Shown: one piece after another, positions 21,588 to 32,751 of the stretch
Numbering within the stretch: position 1 is the stretch's first letter
Layout of the letters: each line of letters begins with the position of its first letter
NCBI GenBank assembly: GCA_019022495.1
Contig: JAFEKR010000005.1
Coordinates: 186,001-250,000, forward strand
From: Epichloe hybrida
Lineage: Eukaryota; Ascomycota; Sordariomycetes; Hypocreales; Clavicipitaceae
Reading direction: 5' to 3'
Length of the DNA stretch: 64,000 nt
The notes under the pieces: generated by a model
Told to the model about the DNA's origin: nothing
The model's database searches: none
What the model saw: the letters and a program-made list of their open reading frames with translations, nothing else
Made by a program: the position numbers and the translations under genes

Positions 21588-24328
21588 TTACCACCCCTTC
21601 TTTCGAGCAAACCTCTTGTTCAGCAAAGCGAGCACCTTGGGAACATTGAATTGAACGTATTCGAGATCGAGCTCATCCTGGTTGTCCTTTTGCATCTCGA
21701 GCAAGTCATCCAGCTTAAGGTCAAGCTCCAAAAGACCTCGGTTGCGACCTGTCAACAATGTCAGCAAATGAGTGAAGAGGAGACGTATAGGCTGATTCCA
21801 CGGCTACTCCTGCCAACATACCTTTGTAGTGGAGGGAAATAACAAACGTTCCCGGTAGAGGACTGGTGAAATTGAAATAGATATTGGCCCGTCTGTTATC
21901 CGGGACATTGCTCTTCTGAATCACCCCTTCCTTTTCCAGTTGCTGGTGCGTGAATTTGTAGGGTCCGAGAACCTGCTGCTTTTGCTGCTTTCGCTTGGTC
22001 CCTTCGCTCTGAGATCGCACATTGTGCAAGTAGCTCTTGTACGTCTCAAGCTGACCGACCAAGTACGTATTGTGGTCGCGAATCGTCTTGTAAACCTCCT
22101 CAAGTTTCTGGGTCTCGGCAAGAACACCTTCCTTCAAAGAGCCGAGGTGCTGCAGCTCTTGCTCAACCTCGTCCCGCAGAAGATCAAACTGATCGTTCTT
22201 GTCGATGACACCTAGTTCCTGAAGCTGCGACAGGAGTTCCATAGCCCTTATACCTTTGCGGACCATGACGGCATCGTTGCGACTCGTGGCTGCAGCATCA
22301 GCCACACGCTCGAGACGAAGAGGTCTTCGAAGGACCGCACTGCTCTGCGGAATAGATCGCAAAATCTGCACAAAGATGGATTTGGCTTCCATAAAATACA
22401 CTTCCTCTTGTGTGATGTCAAGTGCAGCAGTCAAATCGTCAATGGCCGTTTCCCATCTGCTGAAGAGTGGTAGGTTGATCACTCTGTTCTCCTTGCGCGG
22501 TACCTGGGCTGGCGATGGGCCGAGTTCCGACATGATGATGGCCAAGTGAGAGTTCTCATCTTTGCAAATCTCTTGGTAGTGCTTGTCGATGAGGCCGTGC
22601 ATGGCATAAATCTCGTTCAGCGTGATATCCAGCTCGAGGTCCTTCTTCGAAAGAGCGACGTAGTTGTCCATCTCTAGACTTTCGTAAAAATCGCTCACTT
22701 CACAGAGGTCGAGCATGAACTTGTTGATTCTGTCTTTGTTCTGTTGGATAAAAGGTTGGAGCTTCATCATGTAGGGCTCCTTCGCGTACGACGGCTTGTT
22801 GGCGAGATTCTGCAGCATTTTGGCGATAAGTGTCAAGGTTCGCCGGGGCCGTTCGGCAGGAGTTCCGTCGATGAGCATGTAGGATTTTGGTGTTACTATC
22901 GCCGGGTTGATGAAGCGCAGGAAGAAGAAGCCCCCGATCAGGGTGCAGATGGCCTGATCGTTTGCATCGGGGTACTTGCGCTTCGTCAAACTTCTGATTT
23001 GCTTGCAGATCCAACGAATACCGTACGGGGCTTCCTCCAATCCTTCCATGATTGTGCTCAGAAAGCTGTTGGCGATCTCTGTCAGCATGGTCAGTCGTGG
23101 CTCGATGATGGCTTGAACCTGCGGGTTCTCGGCAGCTTGTTCCGCAGTGATTCCTTTCGGCAAGTTGGTTGGAAGACTGCCCGTATCCTCCTCAATCTGC
23201 TCCAGCATGCGCTCATAAACTTTGAGAGGATTGATCTCCAAGTCCAGGTCCTTCAGCTCGATGAGGCTGTTGATTCTGTCTGCCAGAACAGTTTTCAGGA
23301 AACTCTGGCCGGGGCCACGGCGAGTATATGTTGTCATCATGCGAGATACTGGCGTATTTGCTCGAAGCAAGGACGAATAATCCGCAGTGTGATCGAATTG
23401 GTACGTCAGAACAGACTAGGGAGCAAAATGTCAGGACAGGTTTTAGATAATGAAAGGGGAAGGGGAAGAGCAAAGTTGTGCCCATGACGGGAAACAACAG
23501 CGGGCTACACAGGCAACGCATATATGACCTACCTGGAACATGGTCAAAAGTAAGTGCTCTTCGCGGCTTTCATATTGGTTTCCGTAGATTGTGAACATGA
23601 CCGTCTGCAGCAACGAGTCTATTTCGGACATGGAAACGAGTCTGCAGAGGTGCGCAATGTGCCTCGGTTCTGACTGCAAGAGAAACAACAGGTTGCCGTA
23701 TTTCTGTGTCTTGTCGTCGTTCGGGAACACCCCTTCTTGTACTTCGGTGGCATCTTCTAGATGGCTTGCGACTTCATTTTGCTGTGAGACATGGCAAGAT
23801 TAGCTCGCGCCGTGTATATATATATATTAAAAAAAATAAAAGAAAGGCAACGACAATGGAGACGAACCTCTTCGAGAGCCATGCGATTCTGAATAAGAAG
23901 AGCGATCCGTGAATCCAGATAACGCACGTCTTTCTCAAGCACGAAGTTCTTCTTCGATTGTGAAGAAATTTTTGTTTTCAGGTCTCGGAGGATTTTCTGC
24001 GCTGTGATGACATGTTAGTATCGGATATGTCCGGAAGGTGTAGCCCACTGTGATGGCAACAGAAATCGGGTGGAAGTTCCACGATACCTTTCGCGAGGTC
24101 GTCTTCAATCTGCATTTCACCCTCATTGGCTGACATGGACATGTACAGCGCGGACATGGAGTACCGCTTAGACTGGCGCGCAGAGCGCGAGCCATCGTAT
24201 GAAGACATGGTGTTCTGGCGTGACAAGGGCTGGAAAGACGAAGACGAAGCTGTCGATGCCCTGGATGGGGTTTGAAGCATGGTAGTAGGCATGGCGCGAG
24301 ACGCGTGGGTGGCGATGGCAGCGCACAA
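21588..24328 (-). CDS. Ras GTPase-activating protein (Gap1/GapA type)
   Basis: Speeds GTP hydrolysis by Ras, switching off Ras/cAMP growth signalling at the plasma membrane. Five exons: 24328-24088, 24001-23868, 23781-23533, 23415-21822 and 21748-21588, 792 residues. The RasGAP domain includes a likely arginine finger R226 in SSLLRANTP and the FLR-type motif [14 protein letters not shown]. The C-terminal RasGAP_C (IQGAP-like) domain includes [22 protein letters not shown] and [17 protein letters not shown]. No IQ or calponin-homology domain is present, so it is a plain Gap1 homologue rather than IQGAP. An ATG at 24292 ([10 protein letters not shown]) is an equally good start and would give 780 residues. 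Confidence 0.92.
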
Positions 24329-27300
24329 AGGAAAACGAGAAACGAGGGGGATTAGACCTCGGAGCTCCTCAGGAATGTCGTTGCTGACGGGAGCGCGGGC
24401 ACCAAGCAGGGCCCCTGACTATGTCCCAGATGGTTGGACTTGGCCGCTTGTGTCGGCGAAGGGAATGAGACTAGGTGGAACACGGCTTTGAGACGGGTTG
24501 GCTAGAGAGCGATCGTCGAAAGCCGACCATTTAATGATTTTGCGACGAGACAATCCGAGCCACGCAGGCAGGGACAGTACAGCCTCAAAATGCAGCTCCT
24601 GCTCAGCCGAGGTATGAAGTTGAAATAGCCGGCGGTGATGGATGGTACTGTTGCTGCCTGTTGTTGCCGGAGAGGTGCACAGCAAGCCGCAGGAAGAACA
24701 AGATACCCGGGGCTGGGATGGCAGATGGGTTGCACGACTTTGGGTCGTTGGGCGGTGGTTCGATGGCTCGATTCTCGATGGCTTGGCGGTTTGATAGTGA
24801 TGCAGGAAAAGCTGCAAGCAACGGCCGACTTGAACGTGAATTCGTGAAACTTTGAATGATGGAGATGAATTCAACTCGGGAACTTGTTCAGCTCGGTGAG
24901 GATGGAATTCAAGCAGGGTGAGGGCTCAAACTTGTTACGTCGCGACACGTCGAGGCGTCGGGTTGTTGTTGGGTTGGCGGCGCTGGATCGGACACAACAG
25001 ATTGTTGCACGGGAAGAGGGCTCGGAGAGTTTGAAATGACACCGTCTCTGATGGTGCGATTGTTGAACTCGGGCAACAACAGACAATTATCGCGGGCGGC
25101 CGGCAGAACAATCGAGGTGCAGCGTCGGATGCGACACGCTACGAACAAGAAGAAGAATCTGCACGAGGCAGAGGGCTGGAAATGTGGTGTATGCGAGAGG
25201 GTCTAGAGGGCAGAGAGGGGGGGGGGTTGGATTGGGGCCGAGCGAGTTGAGGGGCGTTTGTGAGATTAGAGAGGAGGTTTTGATGGAATCCCGAATTACA
25301 GGGCACACAGTACATGTAGGCCAAACCGGCCGGGCATGACAAGGGCCGCCCAGGGCCAAATGACGCGGGTGGAATGTGGAATGGCAGCAGGACTGGGAAC
25401 GAGGGGCCGAGGGGAGGGACAAAGGGGGGAAGGGAGGGACGGGCGAGCAGAAAGGAGGCGGAAAAAAGCAGAGGCCGGCTCTACAACTTGTACATGTGTA
25501 TGTAGTCTGGTCTGCTGTTTGTTGTTGTACATTGTACATTGTATTACGAGCGAGAGGCCAGGAGGCCAAGGCCAAGGCCGGGCCAGGGCCTGGGCCAGGG
25601 CTAGGATCAGGGCCAGAGTCAGGGTCGGCAAGCGTCAGCGGCGGCGCAGCACTGCCTGCCATTTTCTTTCTCCCAAAAGAGACATGGACACGCGCGACTT
25701 TTTCGAGTTGTGGAGTAATATGTAAGTTTTACTCGGTTCCCTTTGGCTGTCGAAAGGCCTCAGCTCAGAGATGTGCTGGGCCCGGTGTTCCAGGGCAACA
25801 AGCACCCAAGTCTAATCCGTACATGTAGCAGAGCAACTAGGCTAGCAAGGTGCTATATCATATCGTCCGTGAATACTCCGTATTACATATACATGCAGAT
25901 TGGCTCTTCTGTAAGTCTCGATATGGCCTAATTGCCCGAGATCCTTGTCCGTGATATATCTGAGGCCTAACGAGCGAGCACGATGCGAACCAATTCGAAT
26001 TCCCCCAACGCCAGGTCTGATGGATGGAGTGGCGCCCGCTAATTAACGCTTGGAGCTTGAAGCCAGGGTTTCGGGTCGTTTTGGGTCGTTTTGGGTCGAT
26101 TTGGGTTAAAGCGGGTCAAGGTGGGGGTCCACAGCAAGTCTGGTCGGTCTGGTTTGGCTGGTCCCTGGATTTTGATCACCTCCGTGCCTCCTGCCTCGCG
26201 ATCTGCCAGTCTGCGAACTCGCTAGCCTATTCTGGACCTGCAGCCATTCCATCAGGTGGAGCGATTCGGCAGAGGCAAGGCTGATAATGATGCAAGACTT
26301 TTTTTTTCTTCATTTTTTTTTGGGAAACATGCGATTCTTTCCATTCTATTGGGCGCATGCTTTCCCTCCAAAGTGGCGCGAGGTACCATTAATGGTACCA
26401 GAAGTCTTCTCAAAGCTCAAGGTTCTCAAAGCTGAAAATGCCAGTTTTTGGCCAAATACATCTAACCTGGCCTGATTATCATTTCTCTTTGCTCTTTGAA
26501 AAGATGTGGTCAACATCACCAGTACGGGTAAATGTGGGATGGAAATTCCGGCTTCCCCCCTGTCCTCAACCGGATGGCAGGGTTGCTTTCGCCCGCGGAT
26601 AACTCACTGCACAGACAATTCTGTTCTGGCCGCGCGTCAAGACCATTGACCCAACTTGACCCAAGGCTAATGTCTCTTTTTTTTTTTTGTACCAAGTCCC
26701 GCTCAGTCAGAAGAGGCTAACACGCAGGCATCGTCCAAAGTCTCATCTTGTCGCGACTTCGGCTTGCTCTTTGACAGTGTCAATGCCCGCAAGTTAGAAA
26801 AGTCGCGTTTGATAACATTTTGGGCCGTCCCAAAACTCGGTGACTTGCGCGGCGATACTCCAGTATCATGCCCAACAAAGCTGGTTTCAAAAGTTGGTTC
26901 CAAGACGTGGTGAATTTTCCGACCGGATTTCTCCATTCGCTGGGAGAGCTGTTTGTTGCATCTGATAGCTAAAAGGCAACTTCACATGGGACAAGGGGCA
27001 GTCTTGCGATGAACCAAACGAAGTCGTACATGCCACCAGTCATCCACCTACAACCCAAGTTGACGAGGTTTTTTCCCCACTCAGCTACTCGGCAACGCAG
27101 TCAAAGTCAGCTTGGCTAGCATCATGGGTGAAACAACAGCGTCTAATCAGTGCGCAGACGCCGTTGTCCAACGTTCGCGCCAAGTGGCCCACTTTGACGT
27201 CAACTCGGGATTCAACCTGTGTCATCTAATAGCTAGGCCTCGGATTGTTTTATTATGTGCACCGATATTGCAAGGATCGCGAGTGGTAATGATCCAAAAA

Positions 27301-27758
27301 GGACCTTGAATACTTTTGGCGGCGGATTGAGCTACGTCTGTGCGGGTTTGTTGGGTACGGAATGTGAGCAATTAGAGACTACTTTCGTCTTGAACGAGAA
27401 AGTAGAAGTAACCAGTTTCCATTGGAGAGCTGCTTGAAAAAAAAAAAAAAAAAAAAATCTGCTGCTTGTTCGTTTAGGCACTGCGATATTCTGTGTTGCC
27501 AGATAGACTATTTGTAGATCACCATGGGCAGGAGGAGGTAATATGAGCTTGGCGGGACTTGTAAGTTGTGGGGAGCTTTCTCAAGGTGTGCCGCTGTCCA
27601 CCGTCCACTGTCCAGCTTATTATCAGACTCAAATTCTCCATCTCATCAATTTGGCCGTCGTCGCCATTTGTGCCACTGCATTCATTTGCTCCAGCCCGAC
27701 AACGAACCAGCCCGCGAATGCACCCCCCCTTCCCAATCCATCCATCAAGTCCAGCTCA
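24329..27758. other. Large gene-free interval upstream of RasGAP and peroxiredoxin
   Basis: The largest normal-GC gap of the window, 3.4 kb between two divergent genes. It contains low-complexity GGCCAG-type repeats (about 25557-25630), three 10-bp units GGGTCGTTTT/GGGTCGATTT (26073-26102), and an A run of about 21 (27437-27457). TACATGTA palindromes occur at 25311 and 25820. Open frames up to 191 codons (25087-25662, both strands) are compositionally biased and show no domain. No tRNA was found. Confidence 0.5.
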
Positions 27759-28522
27759 ATGGCCTTCCGAACCTCTCTGCGACGCGTCGCCTTGACCCGC
27801 CCAGCCGCTGCCATGCGCGCCTTCCACAGCACTCCCCGCGCCCTTGTGAAAGTAGGTGACGAGGTTCCCAGCTTCGATGGCTTGATGGAGAACTCCCCCG
27901 GCTTCAAGGTCAATCTGGCAGAGGAGTTCAAGTCCTCTAACGGGTATATTGTCGGCGTGCCTGGAGCCTTTACGGGGACCTGCTCCAGTGTGCATGTTCC
28001 TTCATACATCAATCATCCTGGATTGAAGAAGGCAGGCCAGGTTTTTGTGGTGTCTGTGAATGACCCCTTCGTGTAAGCTGGTCTGTTTATGAATCTTGGC
28101 TTGGGAGCCGTCGTGCTGACAGATCGTGACATGTATGTAGTATGAAAGCCTGGGCGGAGCAGCTTGATCCTGCTGGAGAGACGGGCGTATGTGCAGACCC
28201 CATCATTGCTTGAGGCCAACACTATTCAATGACGGCTTTGCTTAACGGACAATACAGATTCGCTTCATTGCTGATCCTTCGGCGGAATTCACCAAAGCTC
28301 TCGAGCTCGAATTTGACGGATCTGCAGTCTTTGGCGGCCTTCGCAGCAAGCGATATGCTCTCAAAATCGAGGATGGCAAGGTGACAAAGACCTTTATCGA
28401 GCCAGATGGTACTGGGGCAAACGGTATGTAAACAACTCTTCGGCACCGAGAATGCCAGACACACAAAAAAACGATGCTGACGGGTTGTCCCAGTCTCGCT
28501 GGCCGAAAAGGTCCTGGGCTAA
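27759..28522 (+). CDS. Mitochondrial peroxiredoxin, PRX5/AHP1-like
   Basis: Thiol peroxidase that reduces hydrogen peroxide and alkyl hydroperoxides. Four exons: 27759-28072, 28141-28186, 28258-28423 and 28494-28522, 184 residues. The first 25-30 residues (MAFRTSLRRVALTRPAAAMR, then AFHSTPR) are rich in Arg, Ala and Ser with no acids, a likely mitochondrial presequence. The peroxidatic site is PGAFTGTCSSVHVPSY with C75. The usual proline two positions before the cysteine is glycine here. C75 is the only cysteine in the model, so a one-Cys mechanism is inferred. VFGGLRSKRYALKIEDGKV and a C-terminal LAEKVLG complete the fold. Start chosen at MAFRT because the upstream in-frame extension (from 27543) lacks conservation and an in-frame ATG in good context begins the presequence. 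Confidence 0.9.
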
Positions 28523-29637
28523 GGTGCAGCAATCGATAGGATAGGGGTGGCATGTACGCTACAATCTCGGCTTTAGTAGAACATGTCTTGATACCGATTC
28601 TTATGCAAGTTGGATGTGTGGAATCCTGACTGGACATGACGATGACGGTGTTGTGTCAAAGCAGAGTCTCTCGGTGACATGTGGCGAAGATGGGGCTCCA
28701 GAGTCCAGACAGGGAGCGTCTACGGATCCGTACGGCGACGCTAATAATACGGTGACGCCTCTGACATGACGTAGCTGCGAACCGGAGACCATGGACGGGT
28801 CGATTGGAAAGTAGATGGATGGTCTTGCAGACGTAAAATTGCAGAAAGCACCTGCAGTGTGGGAATCGGACTGGATGCATCACCGTGGTTGACCTAACAT
28901 CACTCATCAGAGGCGCAATAAAAGTGTACATAAAAGTGCCCATGGTGGGAGGTTGACGGGTTGACGGGCTGACAGGGGACAGGGGACAGACACATTTCCC
29001 AAACCGGCCCTACATGTAGCTAAACGGACAACGGACGTGGTTGGTGTAGTTGGTGTAGTTGGTGCCCCGAGGATCATCCGCCGCCTAATTAGTAGCTGCT
29101 TGCTTGAGCCGTTGTCGCCGTCATGGGCCCAACCGTGTCTCCGATTCTGTCTGCGTCTGAGCCTCATCCATCCATGGTGCCGCCACTTCTGTGACATGCT
29201 TGCAGCTTTTGTTCAGACTAACAACCTTGACGAAGCCTTCTCCTCTCGAGGACTGTTCATTTGTCTCGTCCTCAATTCTCTTTTTTTTTCTTCAGCCCGT
29301 TGTACTCCTTGCCGCCACGCTATTTGCCACTTAACGCCCGAGACAATCACAACGGCTGCCCGTCATTCCGCAACTAAATTTCGACCTTGCTGCACGAAAA
29401 GGTTTTCTTTCTCTACCTTCGAGCTCTTCTCTCACCTGCGGCAGTCGACGAGTCTCGTATCTCTTCTCGTCCGTGCTTTAAACCGCCACAATTCCTCCCA
29501 CCACCAGGAAGCGAAAGGCTGCTGAGGCGACGACATCTTCTCAAGATCAAGAAACGAAACCCCAAAAGAGACTCGTCGCCTCGCCTGCCGCTCCCCCAGC
29601 CGCTCCCCCTACTCCAGTCACAACAGTGAGCATCGCC
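28523..29637. other. Intergenic between peroxiredoxin and RBR ligase
   Basis: No gene recognised. It holds the peroxiredoxin 3' UTR and the long pyrimidine-rich promoter and leader of the RBR ligase (29220-29637). A TACATGTA palindrome lies at 29011 and short repeats GGTTGACGG/GGGTTGACG near 28950-28970. Confidence 0.5.
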
Positions 29638-31444
29638 ATGGATTCAGAAGAGGACTACATGTCAGCCATGTCGAGCGATGACGAGATGATGCAGGAGTAC
29701 AGCGGGGATGAGATGTCTGCAGCTGAAGGTAAGCACGCAACGGACTACCCAGCCGGCTGACATGGTTTTTCATTAGCAAATGGCTTTTCCTTTCCCCCAT
29801 CACCTTTTCTCTTCTTCCACCACTGAAAAGCTTACCAAACTATTTCCCTCATCCAGATTTCGAAGACGACTTCGATGAGCCAGATCCAGACTTTGGCTTA
29901 TCCTCAAAGGATATTGGCAAGACCAAGCAACGAGCCCATATCACGACCTTCAAAGTCCTCGAGCCTTCCGACATTCAACACCAGCAGGATGATATGATCG
30001 ACGAGGTGAACATGATTCTGGATATGCGCAAGGAAGACGCTGCTATCATGCTGCGCCATTTTCATTGGAACAAGGAACGTCTGCTCGAAGATTACATGGA
30101 TCGCCCCGAAAGGATTCTCGAGGCTGCTGGTCTAAGCAGCAAGACAACATCCCTGCCCAAATTAGAGGCTGTCCCTGGCTTCATATGCGACATCTGCTGC
30201 GAGGATGGAGAGGGCCTGCAGACTTTTGCTTTGAAGTGTGGCCATAGATACTGTGTTGACTGTTACCGACAGTACTTGACCCAGAAAATTAAGGGAGAAG
30301 GCGAGGCTGCTAGGATTCAGTGTCCGTCAGACGGCTGCGGTCGAATCCTGGACTTTCGATCGTTGGAACTGCTTGTTACACCCGAGCTGGCTGGCCGATA
30401 TCGCGAATTGCTCAACAGAACCTACGTCGAAGATAAGGACTACTTCAAGTGGTGTCCTGCTCCTGATTGCCCCAATGTCGTCGAATGCGGCATCAAGAAG
30501 AAGGACTTGGGCAAGATTGTACCAACGGTAGAATGTCTTTGTGGATACAGATTTTGCTTTGGATGTCCAAATCCTGATCATCAGCCCGCGCCGTGCGAAC
30601 TGGTCAAGAGATGGCTCAAGAAGTGCGCCGATGATTCAGAGACGGCCAACTGGATCTCAGCCAACACCAAGGAATGCCCCAAGTGCAGCTCGACCATTGA
30701 GAAGAACGGTGGGTGCAATCATATGACTTGTAGGAAGTGCAAATATGAGTTCTGCTGGATGTGTATGGGACTGTGGTCAGAACATGGAACGAGCTGGTAC
30801 AATTGCAACCGCTTCGAAGAAAAGAGCGGATCCGAGGCTCGAGATGCACAAGCCAAGTCTCGCACGTCACTCGAGAGATATCTGCACTACTACAATCGCT
30901 ATGCCAACCACGAGCAATCCGCAAGACTGGACAAGGACATTGCCCAAAAGACGGAGAAGAAGATGGTTCAACTGCAAACCACGTCAGGAATGTCATGGAT
31001 TGAGGTGCAGTACCTCAACTCTGCATCACAAGCGCTGCAAACCTGCCGCCAGACTCTGAAATGGACGTATGCCTTTGCCTTTTATCTGGCGAGAAACAAT
31101 CTCACAGAGATTTTTGAGGACAACCAGAAGGATTTGGAACTGGCCGTGGAGAATCTGTCCGAAATGTTTGAGAAGCCCATCCAGGAGCTGTCGGACCCGA
31201 AGCTCAAAGTGGACATCATGGACAGGACTTCATACTGCAACAAGCGACGTGTCATCTTGCTGGAGGATACTGCTGACAACCTCGCCAACGGTACATCTTC
31301 CACCTCTTCCGACTCCCCCCTGAACAACTGAGCGCTCGCCATGTGGAGTATTGCACCTAACAGTTTTTCTCTCTTTTTCTTCTAGCACGATGGACATTCA
31401 ACGCCGATTTGACCAGCCCTTCCACACCAGCTGCACGACGATGA
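29638..31444 (+). CDS. RBR E3 ubiquitin ligase, Ariadne/Hel1 type
   Basis: RING-between-RING ligase that takes ubiquitin from E2 onto its own cysteine before transfer to substrate. Exons: 29638-29728, 29857-31290 and 31386-31444, 527 residues. An acidic N-terminus (MDSEEDYMSAM) is followed by a UBA-like region, RING1 from C141 (CDICCEDGEG..CGHRYCVDCY), the IBR (CPAPDCPNVV..CGYRFCFGC) and RING2 (CPKCSSTIEKNGGCNHMTC) with predicted catalytic C317. The Ariadne helical domain follows (LERYLHYYNRYANHEQS). Exon 3 is inferred: reading through the third splice site gives a frame ending at 31331. The intron 31291-31385 has GTACAT, CTAAC, a long pyrimidine tract and TAG, and splicing adds ARWTFNADL, which matches the aromatic C-terminal signature of Ariadne proteins better. 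Confidence 0.92.
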
Positions 31445-32751
31445 GACGAGGGGCCCTAATCCAGCATCGAACAGCATCACAGCCTTCCATTACACTCACG
31501 CTAGCCCCTCTAATCCCATATAGATTGCTTCTTTCCTCTCATGATGATTTTACGACCACTCAATCTTTTTCAGGAAGAAACGACGGATATGCTTATAATC
31601 GAAATACGACACTTGGGGAGAGGGGAGGGAGACAGGGGTGCACACTCTTATACTACGCATTTCAGCCCGACACACGTGCAGTCTCATGTAAATTTGCCCC
31701 TTTTCTGGCCGCCACTTGTTTCCAGACTGTCCCCCCCCTGTTTCCTTGCGTCCTGTCATGGCACAGGCCGGCGTTCTTGCTTTGTTCGGCAAATCACAGT
31801 CCCCGGTGTTGAGGCTTGTTTCTCATCCATCTATTGAATCGCCCAGATTATTTTTTCTCGTCCAACAAGAAAGAACATACTGTCCCTCGACTATATTCTA
31901 CAGAAAACCTAGTATTATATGGCTGTGCGCCCGCGTGACTGGACATTGATTGCACGGCTGGCTGGAACACGGCAGTGGAGCAATGGGCTGGGACCTGTCA
32001 CCTGGGTGCCGGGACGACGTGGCATTTTGTAACGGTGGATTCAATTCAATTCAATTGGTTTTATATAGCGTATGAATCAAGTTATCGTCTGTATGTATGC
32101 GTTGCCGTGTCGCTCAACGGCCCGTGTCATCGGGAGTGCATGCATGCGCGAGTTGCTTCTCGTAAGCAGTTGACAGTTGCATAACCGTGACTGGGCTCGG
32201 AATCAGCCCCGTTGCACAATGGCCCCTTTGGCACGCCATTATAGTTGTCCAACTGTCCGTCCCAAGCCGTATTCCTTTCCACACCTGTTGAGGACGCGCC
32301 TTGCCAAGGTAACGGCACAACAACCCCGACTCAAAGTACTTGGATGAAAATCAGGTCATGGATTATGTCTAGTGATACACCGAAGCGAAATCATCGCCAT
32401 TATGACTAGTCGAACAATCCTATTCTTTCCTTCGTCCTCTTCAACGTCCAAGGGTTTCCCACATTGCATTGCTCCAATCTCCTTTTCCCTGTTCATCGAC
32501 ATGACCCGCCGTTGCCGCGTTGCAGGCCATTTTGGCGAATTGGATCAATCAACGAGTGAGGCCACTTCCTTGACAGCGCCGAACACAGTCAAGGTACTAG
32601 ATTCGACACAGTCCAGAACAGTCACGAACAATAAGAAACGCCGGGGTAATATGCTTCAGAAAACTCCAAATTTATACAACTCGACACCGTAGTGAACCAA
32701 ATGTAGGGGTGGGGCAGCGGGCATGTTGCATGTAGCCTGTCACACTGACGC
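31445..32751. other. Convergent intergenic region RBR ligase / exo1
   Basis: No gene recognised. Contains 3' UTRs of both neighbours. Short open frames on either strand, the longest 153 codons (31351-31812, overlapping the ligase end), have no domain. A CAATTCAATTCAATT triplet repeat lies near 32042-32058. Confidence 0.5.

Noticed and set aside
22744..23487. 247-codon plus-strand frame inside RasGAP
   Set aside because: Antisense shadow of a well-supported RasGAP exon, crossing its intron.
25087..25662. 191-codon minus-strand frame and overlapping plus-strand frames
   Set aside because: Low-complexity Pro/Leu/Gly repeats from GGCCAG-type DNA; open on both strands, which points to composition, not coding.
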